A stretch of 38,028 nucleotides of DNA, taken from Desulfobacteraceae bacterium. Its GTDB lineage: Bacteria; Desulfobacterota; Desulfobacteria; Desulfobacterales; Desulfobacteraceae. The notes beneath the pieces were generated by a model. It worked only from the letters and a program-made list of their open reading frames with translations, was not told the origin of the DNA and searched no databases. Position 1 is the first letter of the stretch. Every line of letters begins with the position of its first letter. Both the position numbers and the translations under genes were made by a program. Location of the stretch: NCBI GenBank assembly GCA_021107575.1, contig JAIOSM010000314.1, positions 1 through 38,028 on the forward strand. The letters are read 5' to 3'. Shown piece after piece: positions 1-8,502 of this stretch.

Positions 1-1506
1 GGTGAAGAAAGGTTAAAAGCTATTTTCAAAGCAAACCCTGACCCTTTTGTGGTGTACGATGTCAATGGCCATCCATTATATTTAAACCCGGCTTTTACTG
101 AGGTTTTTGGGTGGGATCTAAATGAAGTACAAGGGAGACGTATTCCTTTTGTACCCAAGGATCAGGAAAAAATATCTACAGAAAAAATAAAAGAGATTTA
201 CAAAACCGGGAATACTGTTCAATTTGAAACAAAGAGATTAAGCAAACAAGGGAATACTATTGATATCCTTCTTAGTGCTGCAATAATAAAGGATGTCCAT
301 GGGATAAACAATGGACTTGTTGTTAATTTGAAGAATGTTACTGAACAAAAAAATATAGAAATTCAACTCAGGCAGTCCCAGAAAATGGAGGCTATTGGGA
401 CACTGGCTGGCGGGATTGCCCATGATTTCAATAATATTCTATCTGGAATTTTTGGATATGCTCAGTTGACAGAATTGGACCCCGATGATGGAGATAAAGT
501 AAGAAAAAATACAAAGCAGGTGATTAAATGTGCTCAAAGGGCAGGCGATCTTGTGCAACAGATCCTGACGTTCAGCAGACAGGCTGAACATAAAACATAC
601 CCGCTAAAATTATTTTTAATCGTCAAAGAAGCGATAAAATTTTTACGTTCTTCCATACCTGCAACAATTTCAATACAAGACAAGATATCATCTAAGGCAA
701 CAGTGCTGGCAGATCCAACCCAGGCACATCAGGTAGTCATGAACCTTTGTACAAATGCCTACCATGCGATGCGTGATTCCGGCGGAACTTTATCCATAGA
801 GCTGGACGATATTGAAATCACTCAGCAGGAGAATTTCACAACAGATTCTTATAAGCCTGGAAAGTATATCAAACTCGAAGTAAGAGACACAGGCCAGGGT
901 ATGGATAAAAAAACTCTGGAAAGAATATTTGAACCGTATTTCACCACAAAGCAACTGGAAAAAGGAACCGGTCTGGGGCTTGCTGTGGTTGACGGCATTA
1001 TAAAAAAGCATAACGGATTTATCAGAACTTATAGTGAGGTCGGGCTTGGTTCCACATTTCAGGTATTCTGGCCTGTAATTGAAAAAGATGATTCTTCCGG
1101 TATTCCCGAGGAAAAAAACAGAGATTTACTCAAAGGGACTGAGCAAATAATGCTCGTTGATGATGAGATTAATATTTGTGACACATCCCGGGTACTTCTT
1201 GAAAAACAAGGATATAAAGTGATAATTTTTCAAGACGGATTGTCTGCATTACAGGCCTTTACAGAAGACCCTGATTTTTTTGATCTTGTTGTCACTGACA
1301 TGGCTATGCCTCAGATGGCTGGAGATGAACTATCCACACAGATTTTAAAATTAAGAAAAGATATGCCTATTATACTTTGTACTGGGTTCAGCGAAACTAT
1401 GTCTGAAGAAAAGGCAGCATCTTTAGGTATTAAGGGATTTTTATTGAAGCCTATTGCTATGAATGACCTTTCTCATAAGGTGCGTGAAGTACTGGATAAA
1501 AAATAG
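1..1506 (+). CDS. Hybrid sensor histidine kinase (PAS-HisKA-HATPase-REC), 5' end missing
   Basis: The reading frame is open from the first base, so the gene begins before the window; 501 codons are visible and a GTG at 49 is probably internal. Visible order: a PAS domain (about residues 5-120, with NPAFTEVFGW), a HisKA dimerisation helix with phospho-acceptor His141 in the GIAHDFNN box, a HATPase_c domain with N box (MNLCTNAYHAM), G1 (DTGQGM) and G2 (GTGLGLAVV), then a C-terminal receiver with acceptor Asp433 in VVTDMAMP. The class senses a signal through PAS, autophosphorylates, and relays to its own receiver. No membrane segment is visible, but the N-terminus is missing. It lies 275 bp upstream of a binding-protein/ABC cluster that contains another receiver, so it may be that cluster's kinase; this is inferred from position only. 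Confidence 0.93.
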   Translation, partial: GEERLKAIFKANPDPFVVYDVNGHPLYLNPAFTEVFGWDLNEVQGRRIPFVPKDQEKISTEKIKEIYKTGNTVQFETKRLSKQGNTIDILLSAAIIKDVHGINNGLVVNLKNVTEQKNIEIQLRQSQKMEAIGTLAGGIAHDFNNILSGIFGYAQLTELDPDDGDKVRKNTKQVIKCAQRAGDLVQQILTFSRQAEHKTYPLKLFLIVKEAIKFLRSSIPATISIQDKISSKATVLADPTQAHQVVMNLCTNAYHAMRDSGGTLSIELDDIEITQQENFTTDSYKPGKYIKLEVRDTGQGMDKKTLERIFEPYFTTKQLEKGTGLGLAVVDGIIKKHNGFIRTYSEVGLGSTFQVFWPVIEKDDSSGIPEEKNRDLLKGTEQIMLVDDEINICDTSRVLLEKQGYKVIIFQDGLSALQAFTEDPDFFDLVVTDMAMPQMAGDELSTQILKLRKDMPIILCTGFSETMSEEKAASLGIKGFLLKPIAMNDLSHKVREVLDKK

Positions 1507-1780
1507 AGGCGAGTTTTTAAGGAGATAGGGATATGAAATCAGTCTATTTATTATTTGAAAGGCCGAATATGTATTTTGGTAATCGTTGTTATATAGGGCT
1601 GTTAATCATTCTATAGCGATTCTCAAAATAATGTTCTAAAAATTTAATTGATCTTTGCTTTAAAATTTGGCATGTATTTTTTTATTAATATTGTCAATAT
1701 TAGTAGTGTGTGGTAAAAATATAATAGATCACAAAAAATTTCAACATATGTATGTTTAATAAATAATTAAGGGATGCAGG
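1507..1780 (+). other. Intergenic region with a possible 27-codon ORF
   Basis: AT-rich spacer between the kinase and the binding-protein gene. A 27-codon ORF (1533-1616, starting MKSVYLLFER) follows a good Shine-Dalgarno (AAGGAGA, 1519-1525) and ends in TAG. It could be a leader peptide or the remnant of a gene. A TATAAT at 1720-1725 may be the -10 of the downstream operon, but the nearest TTGTCA (1691-1696) is 23 bp away, too far for a standard promoter. I see no clear terminator. Confidence 0.25.
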
Positions 1781-2707
1781 ATGCCGGATAAACCTGTTAT
1801 CAGAGTCGGGTGTTTAAGAACCGCAGATCATTTGATTGCCGGGGTCACGAAAGAAAGATTAGAAAAAAAGGATGTTGATTTTTCTTTTTTTGAAATGGAC
1901 CTGGTTGTTATGAATGCCCTTGAAGAAGTGTCAGATTTATTGGTTAAAGGAGAGATTGACGGGGCCTATGTCCCGCTTCCTTTTTCCATGGATCTTTTTA
2001 GACGTGGGCTTGATATTAAACTTCTTTTATTTACCAACCGGGGCGGCGGCTCAATTGTAAAGAATAAAGCGGCTTGTATAAAACGTGTTCAGGGTTTTAA
2101 AAATAAAATAATTTTAACACCCTGTCTATTGTCAGTCCAGAATATGCTTTTGCATAAAATATTTTTTTCTGCCGGGCTTACTTTTGGGCATGGCAGCGAG
2201 GATCAATATGATGTGTTATTGGAAGTTGTTCCTTCCAACATTATAGCTGAGATGCTTGAAAATGATTCTGACAATGAAATTGGTGGTTTTGTAACGCAGG
2301 AACCCTTCGGAATCAAGGCGATTAAGTATGGAGATTGTGAAGAGTTTTGTAAATTTGATTCCCTTTGGCAAGGTCACCCTGATAGTGTTTTTGTGTTAAG
2401 GGACTCTGTAATTAAAAATAACCCTGAGCATGTAAGAGAGCTTGTCCGTGCATTTATTGAATCAGGCGAAATAATTGCTCAAAGTAATGACGACAATTTA
2501 AGATCGTATGTAGAAACTTTTTTCAGGCATGACCGAAAAATTGTAAATAGTTTGCACTTGGCAATAAAAGGTATGTTTGCTAAACCAAAATTTTTACCTG
2601 ATTATTCAGTTATGGAAATTGTTCAGGATTATATGGTTGACCAAGCAGGTTTGATGGCTGGGAAAATAGATATTAAAAAGTTTATTGATGCAGGTTTTGC
2701 TGAATAA
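1781..2707 (+). CDS. NrtA/SsuA/THI5-like binding protein without signal peptide
   Basis: 308 aa starting MPDKPVIRVGCLRTADHL, directly in the first beta strand of the fold, with no signal peptide, Tat motif or lipobox; it therefore appears cytoplasmic. The fold is the two-lobed NMT1/THI5/NrtA type of nitrate, sulfonate and pyrimidine importers. Blocks shared with its two paralogs here are a 'DGAYVPLPFSMDLF' segment, 'GGFVTQEPFG' and 'LWQGHPDSVFVL'. It is first in a cluster with ATPase (22 bp downstream), exported binding protein, permease and receiver fusion. A cytoplasmic copy of the binding fold has a precedent in the regulatory C-terminal domain of cyanobacterial NrtC, so it may report intracellular ligand. 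The ligand is unknown. Confidence 0.8.
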   Translation: MPDKPVIRVGCLRTADHLIAGVTKERLEKKDVDFSFFEMDLVVMNALEEVSDLLVKGEIDGAYVPLPFSMDLFRRGLDIKLLLFTNRGGGSIVKNKAACIKRVQGFKNKIILTPCLLSVQNMLLHKIFFSAGLTFGHGSEDQYDVLLEVVPSNIIAEMLENDSDNEIGGFVTQEPFGIKAIKYGDCEEFCKFDSLWQGHPDSVFVLRDSVIKNNPEHVRELVRAFIESGEIIAQSNDDNLRSYVETFFRHDRKIVNSLHLAIKGMFAKPKFLPDYSVMEIVQDYMVDQAGLMAGKIDIKKFIDAGFAE

Positions 2708-2729
2708 TTAAGGTGAGGTTAAAGAAGTT

Positions 2730-3497
2730 TTGAAAATAGAAATTGAAAAAGTATCAAAAAGTTACACCAAGAGCTATAAAAAAGAACATGTTGTTTTAAA
2801 AGACATAACCTTTCAGATAGATGAAGGAGATTTCGTAATTATACTTGGAGAATCAGGCTGTGGAAAGACAACACTTTTGAATATGCTCGCCGGGTTTGAA
2901 AAACCAACATCAGGTAAAGTCTTTGTTGATGGGAAAGAAATTTTCGGGGTGCATCCTTCAAGATCTATGCTCTTCCAACAACCTGCTCTTATACCCTGGC
3001 TTACTGTGGAAGAGAATGTTGCCTATGGTTGCAAGATAAGAGGCGATATTGACAATCTTGATTATAGAGTAATTCAGTTCCTTGAAATCATGGGACTTCT
3101 GGGCTATGCAAAAGAGAAACCAGCAGAGCTTTCATTGGGCATGGCACATAGAACGTGCCTTGCAAGGGCGCTTGTAGGGTTGCCCAAAGCACTTCTTTTA
3201 GATGAGCCCTTTGCAGCTCTTGACACATTTACTCAAAATCATATCCGTGAAGAATTGGTTAATTTATGGTTAAGCGAGCAATTCTCAGCAGTATTTGTTA
3301 CCCATGATATAGATGAGGCAATTTTTTTAGGAAATAAAATAGTTTTACTTGGTGGTGAACCTGCAAGTATTCAGGAAATATTTAAAATTGATTGGGAATA
3401 TCCGAGAAATGCAGGTTCGTTGTCCTTTAAAAGTATTAGAGACGATATTCTGGAAAGGTTTAAAAGGTCGTATGTCGCAAAGAGAACGCTTATTTAG
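2730..3497 (+). CDS. ABC transporter ATPase, SsuB/TauB/NrtD type
   Basis: 255 aa, TTG start preceded by AGGTGAGG. Walker A GESGCGKT at residues 40-47, Q-loop (LFQQPALIPW), signature ELSLGMAHR, Walker B LLLDEP, D-loop ALD and H-loop THD are all present, so it should be an active ATPase. The signature is LSLGM rather than LSGGQ, a variant I know from SsuB-like ATPases. Only one nucleotide-binding domain is present, so it should work as a homodimer on the permease encoded two genes downstream. It lies between two binding-protein genes with short spacers, consistent with one transcript. Substrate cannot be deduced. Confidence 0.92.
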   Translation: MKIEIEKVSKSYTKSYKKEHVVLKDITFQIDEGDFVIILGESGCGKTTLLNMLAGFEKPTSGKVFVDGKEIFGVHPSRSMLFQQPALIPWLTVEENVAYGCKIRGDIDNLDYRVIQFLEIMGLLGYAKEKPAELSLGMAHRTCLARALVGLPKALLLDEPFAALDTFTQNHIREELVNLWLSEQFSAVFVTHDIDEAIFLGNKIVLLGGEPASIQEIFKIDWEYPRNAGSLSFKSIRDDILERFKRSYVAKRTLI

Positions 3498-3507
3498 GAG
3501 TGGCTGA

Positions 3508-4659
3508 ATGGATTTTGATCCTTTATGTAAAAAAAGGCGATTTTTTTTGAAAAGTGCTGCGCTTGGGTTGTCTGGTATGCTTTTACCGTCATTGGGAAAT
3601 TCCCGGCTTAAAAAATCTTCCTTGTCTATTGGATACCTTCCGGTTACTGATGCAGCACCGCTTTTGATAGCCCATGCTCTGGGGTATTTCTCCCAGGAAG
3701 GGCTTGTAATTGATAAGCCGGTTATGGTACGATCATGGAAAGTACTTACAGAATCATTTCTTACAGGAAAATTTGATTTAACACATATGCTTTTTCCCAT
3801 TCCCATATGGATGAGATTTAAGCACAATATCCCTGTTAAAGTTCTTGCATGGAATCATACTAATGGAAGTGCAATTACAGTGAGGGGAGATTCAGACATA
3901 AAAAGTTTTAACAATCTCAAAGGAAAACAAATGGCAGTACCTTCATGGTATTCAATGCATAATCTGATACTTCAGCTTGGAATTAAAACTCAAGGGTTGA
4001 GGCCCGTGATAAAACCACAGTCAAGTAAGCTTGAAAAGGATGAAGTTAATTTGTTTATTCTGTCACCTCCTGAGATGCCCACTGCACTTCTAGGTGGTAA
4101 AATAGATGGTTTTATTGTGGCTGAACCTTTTAATGCACTTGCACAATTGAAGCTTAAAGCAAGAATAATGCGGTTCTCAGGTGATATCTGGAAGGACCAT
4201 CCATGCTGTGTGATAGTATGTAACGAAGATTTGGTAAGCCGTGACAGTTCATCAGTCCAAAAAGCTATTAATGCTATTGTAAGAGCTCAACTATGGTGTA
4301 CTTATAACCCTAAAGAAGCAGCATATCTTTTAAGCCGTGATGGTAAAGGTTATCTTCCGGTATCACAAAAGGTTCTGGAGCAAGTTTTTAGTGATCCGTT
4401 AAAGAACGATTTAAAACACCCGGAATGGGATATTAAAAGAATAGGGTTTCAGCCATATCCTTTTCCTTCTGCAACAGAGTTTATTATTAAACAGATGAAA
4501 GAGACTGTTGTGGAAGGCAATATTGATTTCCTTGACAAGCTGAATCCAACTGCTGCAACAGAAGAGTTGGTTGATGACAGTTTTGTGTTAAAGGCAATAG
4601 ATGAAATAGGCGGGATTAAGAAACCATTTTTAAGGAAAGAAGTAGTTGAAATCAATTAA
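3508..4659 (+). CDS. Tat-exported ABC substrate-binding protein, NrtA/SsuA/THI5-like
   Basis: 383 aa. The N-terminus carries a twin-arginine export signal (KKRRFFLKS, Arg10-Arg11) followed by a short hydrophobic stretch, so it should be exported folded to the periplasm. The mature part begins SLSIGYLPVTDAAPL and follows the NMT1/NrtA fold, with 'DGFIVAEPFNALAQ' and 'WKDHPCCVIV' matching the receiver-fusion protein. Shine-Dalgarno TAGGAG overlaps the ATPase stop codon. It is the periplasmic receptor for the permease gene it overlaps by 14 bp. Tat export may mean that folding or a cofactor is completed in the cytoplasm. Ligand unknown (nitrate, sulfonate, bicarbonate and pyrimidine relatives are all possible). 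Confidence 0.88.
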   Translation: MDFDPLCKKRRFFLKSAALGLSGMLLPSLGNSRLKKSSLSIGYLPVTDAAPLLIAHALGYFSQEGLVIDKPVMVRSWKVLTESFLTGKFDLTHMLFPIPIWMRFKHNIPVKVLAWNHTNGSAITVRGDSDIKSFNNLKGKQMAVPSWYSMHNLILQLGIKTQGLRPVIKPQSSKLEKDEVNLFILSPPEMPTALLGGKIDGFIVAEPFNALAQLKLKARIMRFSGDIWKDHPCCVIVCNEDLVSRDSSSVQKAINAIVRAQLWCTYNPKEAAYLLSRDGKGYLPVSQKVLEQVFSDPLKNDLKHPEWDIKRIGFQPYPFPSATEFIIKQMKETVVEGNIDFLDKLNPTAATEELVDDSFVLKAIDEIGGIKKPFLRKEVVEIN

Positions 4660-5476
4660 TCGGGCTATATACATTAACTCAAAAGAGATTGGGTTAAATG
4701 CAGTCTTTGGGAAAAAAGCATCAAGTCTGCGTTTTGAAGTCGCAGGTTTGCTTTTTTTTGCTTTACTCTGGATTGCGCTCTCCTTTTTTTTCTTTACAAA
4801 AGCCGGGTCAGAGCATCTTAATGGATTTTTGCCTTTACCGACATTTAAGGCTTTAATCAATTCCATGACCGAGAGTCGTTTCTGGCTCTCTGCATGGGCA
4901 AGCTTCAGAAGAGTATTTGTTGGGATATTTATTGCAACAATTATAGGAGTACCTACAGGGATTGCAATCGGTTATTATCCAAGGCTCAGGAGTTTTACAT
5001 ATTCTCCCATTCAATTTGTAAGGATGATAAGCCCGCTCTCATGGATGCCTGTTGCTTTGCTTATTTTTGCAAGTTTTGAGTCAGCAGTTTCTTTTTTAAT
5101 AGTGATGGCTTGTGTTTGTCCTATAATACTTAACACAGCAATAGGCGTATTAAATGTTAACCCCCAGTGGATAAAAATGGCATTAAATCAGGGAGCCGGA
5201 AATATTCAATTGATAAGGACGATAATTATTCCCTATTCGATTCCATATATGCTTACAAGCGTGAGGCTTGCTTTGGGTATTGCCTGGATTGTACTGGTTC
5301 CTGCTGAATTTCTGGGTGTTTCAAGCGGGCTGGGATATTTGATAAACGATGCAAGAGATACAATGGAATATGACAGGCTGATGGCAATGATAATTGCTAT
5401 TGGAATTTTAGGTTTCAGTCTGGACAGGATTCTTCAGAAAATCCAGAGTATTTTTAGCTGGACATGGACAGAATAA
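4646..5476 (+). CDS. ABC transporter permease, SsuC/TauC/NrtB type
   Basis: 276 aa with about six hydrophobic segments (first LLFFALLWIALSFFFF). The cytoplasmic EAA coupling loop is visible as ALNQGAGNIQLIRTIIIPYSIP. The chosen TTG start at 4646 follows AAGGAAAGA (4633-4641) and overlaps the binding-protein gene by 14 bp, which implies translational coupling. It is the membrane component of the importer with the preceding ATPase. Only one permease is encoded, so the channel is probably a homodimer. Confidence 0.9.
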   Translation: MKSINRAIYINSKEIGLNAVFGKKASSLRFEVAGLLFFALLWIALSFFFFTKAGSEHLNGFLPLPTFKALINSMTESRFWLSAWASFRRVFVGIFIATIIGVPTGIAIGYYPRLRSFTYSPIQFVRMISPLSWMPVALLIFASFESAVSFLIVMACVCPIILNTAIGVLNVNPQWIKMALNQGAGNIQLIRTIIIPYSIPYMLTSVRLALGIAWIVLVPAEFLGVSSGLGYLINDARDTMEYDRLMAMIIAIGILGFSLDRILQKIQSIFSWTWTE

Positions 5477-5517
5477 ATAAGATAAAATAAAAGAATAATA
5501 AGATAAGGAGTTTCAAT

Positions 5518-6885
5518 ATGGTTGCAGACCCGAACATGAAAATTTTAGTTGTTGATGATTCCGGTACCATGCGCGTAATGTTCAAGCAGATGTTAAATAA
5601 AGCCGGTTTTGATAATATTATAATAGCAATAAACGGCAAAGACGGTCTGGAGAAAGTTAATGAGGAAAAACCTGATCTGGTTTTGAGTGACTGGAACATG
5701 CCTGTAATGGATGGGCTTGAATTTCTTAAAAAATTAAGAAAAACAGATGAGTATAAGAACCTGCCATTTATTATGGCTACAGCTCAGGCTGATAAATCAT
5801 CACAAAATGATATTATGGATGCGGGTGGCAATGGTCATGTCCCAAAACCTTTTGATGAAAACCAGATCAAAAAAGCCATTGAAAAAATTTTTGCACCAAA
5901 AGGCAAGGGTGATGGCAAACCAAAGAAAAAGAAGAGACAGGTTATTGGGGGTAGAGTTGAACTGAACGTCGCCCATATCCAAATTACTGATCATCTTGCG
6001 CTTGGTGTTTTAAAACACAGAATAGACCAGGGCGAGATTGAGCCTGAGCATTTTGATCTTACAACAACCCTTAAACCGGGCTGGAACCCGATTCAGGAAG
6101 GGCTTGAAAACGGAGAGCTTGATTGCGCTTTTGTTTTAGCCCCTATTGCAATGGATCTTTTTGCTTATGACTCTCCCATAGAACTTCTTTTATTTGCCCA
6201 TAAAAATGGAAGCACCTTTGTAAGAAACAGACATTATGATGTCAGGTTTGATTCTTTGCAAAGTTATTATAAGTATAAGGTTGTGGATATCCCTCACAGA
6301 ATGTCAGTCCATCATATGCTTGCACATCAGTTTTTAAAGGAACTTGGTCTTAAACCGGGTGTCCCAGGGAAAACAGCAATCAATGTAAGGTTTGAAGTTG
6401 TACCCCCTGTTAAAATGCCTGAAATTATGCAAGAGAATGATGGTGTAGCAGGATTTATGGTTGCAGAACCCATAGCTACAAAAGCTATTTATGGTGAAAT
6501 TGGTAATCTTGAATTTTTTTCTGCAGCACGTTGGAATAATCATCCGTGTTGTGTTGTTACCATGCAAAAAGATTATATTGATAAATATCCTGAAGCAGTT
6601 CAGGAGTTTATTACACTTTTAAAAGATGCTGGCGAGTATATTGAGGATGATAAGACAAAGGCTGCAGATATTGCAGTAAGTTTTTTAGATCCTGATGGGA
6701 AACTCGGTCTTAACTCTCAGGTGTTGCAAAATGTTTTCTCCCAGCCTCAGGCAATAAGATGGGATAGGCTTAGTCCTGTTCTTGAAGATTTAGAAAAAGT
6801 TCAAAAATATATGCATGATGTTATGGGGATTGGAAAAATTATTGATCTTGAAAAATTTGTTAACAAAACATTTGCAGATAATTAA
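5518..6885 (+). CDS. CheY-like receiver fused to NrtA/THI5-like ligand-binding domain
   Basis: 455 aa, Shine-Dalgarno ATAAGGAG. Residues 1-125 are a complete CheY-type receiver: acidic pair Asp13/Asp14, phospho-acceptor Asp58 in LSDWNMP, Thr88 and Lys110 in PKPF. A basic linker (about 126-145, PKKKKR) leads into residues 146-455, an NMT1/NrtA-like domain with 'LDCAFVLAPIAMDLF', 'AGFMVAEPIATKA' and 'WNNHPCCVVTM', closely resembling the two binding proteins upstream. No signal peptide, so the binding domain is cytoplasmic. No DNA-binding or enzymatic output domain is present; the binding domain is either the output or a second input. It follows the permease by 41 bp. The fusion itself is seen directly; its role is inference. 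Confidence 0.9.
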   Translation: MVADPNMKILVVDDSGTMRVMFKQMLNKAGFDNIIIAINGKDGLEKVNEEKPDLVLSDWNMPVMDGLEFLKKLRKTDEYKNLPFIMATAQADKSSQNDIMDAGGNGHVPKPFDENQIKKAIEKIFAPKGKGDGKPKKKKRQVIGGRVELNVAHIQITDHLALGVLKHRIDQGEIEPEHFDLTTTLKPGWNPIQEGLENGELDCAFVLAPIAMDLFAYDSPIELLLFAHKNGSTFVRNRHYDVRFDSLQSYYKYKVVDIPHRMSVHHMLAHQFLKELGLKPGVPGKTAINVRFEVVPPVKMPEIMQENDGVAGFMVAEPIATKAIYGEIGNLEFFSAARWNNHPCCVVTMQKDYIDKYPEAVQEFITLLKDAGEYIEDDKTKAADIAVSFLDPDGKLGLNSQVLQNVFSQPQAIRWDRLSPVLEDLEKVQKYMHDVMGIGKIIDLEKFVNKTFADN

Positions 6886-6912
6886 TTATATGTAATTTAA
6901 TTGAGGTGGATA

Positions 6913-7473
6913 ATGAAACTTACAGACCCGGGTATTATACAAGAGGGTGAAAAAGATTTAATAGATGCTATAAAGGATGATCTTGATCTGGATGCAATCA
7001 ATGAAGTCATAAAAGATAAATTAAAAGTAAAAAATCTGGAATCAAAAGGTGGCAAGATTATTGTTCATAATAATAAGATTGCTTTTAAACTGGACTTTGA
7101 ACTGAGTTTGAACGGAAGCTTGATGTTTGACAGAGATGGTAATTATATCCCGGACAGTCATGATGATGGCGATGCTGATGACAGTGAAGACACAATTGCT
7201 GAGTCTGAGGTTGATTTTTTTGAAATAGAGAAAGAAGCAAATATAGAAAAAGCAGATGACAAAAAGAGTGACTCTGAAGAGGATATAGCACAGGAACTTG
7301 CAGCAGAAGATGATCCCGATGATGATGAAACCGATGCTGTCGAATCATCAGAATTGGATTTGGATATAGAAAACTCTGAAGACGAAGAAGATGATATGGA
7401 TTTTTCTGATGATGAAGAGATCGGTGATATATTAAAAGAGAGTAGAGAGTTCTGGGAAAAGAAAAAAAAGTAA
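6913..7473 (+). CDS. Acidic protein of unknown function
   Basis: 186 aa from ATG 6913, which follows GAGGTGG; an in-frame TTG at 6901 is less likely. Residues 1-75 look like a small folded domain (starting MKLTDPGIIQEG, then an alternating strand pattern around KIIVHNNKIAFKLDFEL). The remainder is very acidic low complexity rich in Asp, Glu and Ser, ending in a helical basic tail (SREFWEKKKK). No signal peptide or membrane segment. I do not recognise a family. It sits 27 bp after the receiver-binding fusion and 12 bp before the PP-loop gene, so it is probably in the same transcript. Confidence 0.75.
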   Translation: MKLTDPGIIQEGEKDLIDAIKDDLDLDAINEVIKDKLKVKNLESKGGKIIVHNNKIAFKLDFELSLNGSLMFDRDGNYIPDSHDDGDADDSEDTIAESEVDFFEIEKEANIEKADDKKSDSEEDIAQELAAEDDPDDDETDAVESSELDLDIENSEDEEDDMDFSDDEEIGDILKESREFWEKKKK

Positions 7474-7485
7474 TTATAATTGCCA

Positions 7486-8493
7486 ATGGTTTCTGATTCA
7501 AAATTATTAAAAACTAAAAAAGCACTTGGAATCACCTCCGGCGGGCTTGATAGTATTCTGTCAGCACTGATTTTAAAAGATCAGGGGATTGAGGTTTCCT
7601 GGATTAGTTTTAAAACTCCATTTTTTTCTTCTGATACTGCAATTCGAGCTGCTGAAGCACTCAACATCCCCATAAAAGTAAAAGATATAACTGAAAAATA
7701 TCTCCCGTTGCTTGAGTCCCCTAAAGCAGGATTTGGTAAGAATATGAATCCCTGTATGGATTGCCATGCTTTGATGTTTGCCATGGCAGGGAAAGAGATG
7801 GAAAAAGAGGGTGCTGATTTTCTTTTTAGTGGCGAGGTCGTGGGCCAGCGGCCTAAATCACAGACTAAAAATTCCATGAGATATGTGGAAAAGAATTCCG
7901 GGTTTGATGGATTTATCTTGCGCCCGCTCAGTGCAAAGTTGCTTCCTGAAACCATTCCTGAAAAAAGAGGGTGGGTTGACCGCACAAAACTGTTTGATAT
8001 TTCCGGCAGATCCAGAAAAGCTCAAATGGAGATGGCAATAAAATTTGGAATCAGAGATTACCCTGCACCTGCCGGAGGCTGCCTTTTAACTGATCCCGTT
8101 TTTTCTAACAGACTCAGAGATTTAATAAATGTGCGGCAGGATTTTGAAATAAGGGAATTGTCTCTTTTAAAACATGGCCGCCATTTCAGGGTTAATAAAG
8201 AGATAAAGGTTATAGTGGGCAGATCAAAAGAGGATAATGACAATATTGTAAATTATTACAGGAAAGATAAAGATATTTTGATGAATCCGGCCTCATTGCC
8301 AGGCCCTGTTGTTCTTATTGTGTCAGGAGAAAAAACAGAGAAAACAGAAAGAATAGGGGGGCTTATTTGTGCTTCTTATACAAAAGCAAAACCTGATGAG
8401 ATAACAGACATACATATTGTATATCCTGATAAAGAAAAAATATTTCAGGTAAAAGCCCGCCACAATTCAGAGTTTAGAGAACTTATGATTTGA
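7486..8493 (+). CDS. PP-loop ATP pyrophosphatase, predicted tRNA/RNA thiolation protein (ThiI/MnmA-like)
   Basis: About 335 aa. N-terminal PP-loop SGGLDS for adenylation as in ThiI and MnmA; a CxxC pair in NPCMDCH could carry sulfur or metal, and Cys in PAGGCLLTDP is a further candidate. No THUMP domain. The C-terminal part (LSLLKHGRHFR...IIVGRSKEDN) resembles the NFACT-R-type RNA-binding module described with ThiI-like proteins, hence predicted RNA thiolation. ATG 7486 is chosen over TTG 7480; neither has a good Shine-Dalgarno. It converges on a receiver gene with a 9-bp gap. The exact modified base is not determinable from sequence. Confidence 0.75.
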   Translation: MVSDSKLLKTKKALGITSGGLDSILSALILKDQGIEVSWISFKTPFFSSDTAIRAAEALNIPIKVKDITEKYLPLLESPKAGFGKNMNPCMDCHALMFAMAGKEMEKEGADFLFSGEVVGQRPKSQTKNSMRYVEKNSGFDGFILRPLSAKLLPETIPEKRGWVDRTKLFDISGRSRKAQMEMAIKFGIRDYPAPAGGCLLTDPVFSNRLRDLINVRQDFEIRELSLLKHGRHFRVNKEIKVIVGRSKEDNDNIVNYYRKDKDILMNPASLPGPVVLIVSGEKTEKTERIGGLICASYTKAKPDEITDIHIVYPDKEKIFQVKARHNSEFRELMI

Positions 8494-8502
8494 TAAAGCC
8501 TT

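Noticed and set aside
1-1506. Complete kinase gene starting at GTG 49
   Set aside because: PAS-domain coding sequence continues upstream of 49 to the window edge, so the gene is truncated by the window.
1507-1780. TPP riboswitch controlling the THI5-like importer
   Set aside because: No CTGAGA core or paired P4/P5 elements are visible.
7085-7535. Long minus-strand ORFs opposite the acidic protein gene (Ser-rich and His-rich)
   Set aside because: These are antisense shadows of the GAT/GAA repeats coding for Asp and Glu.
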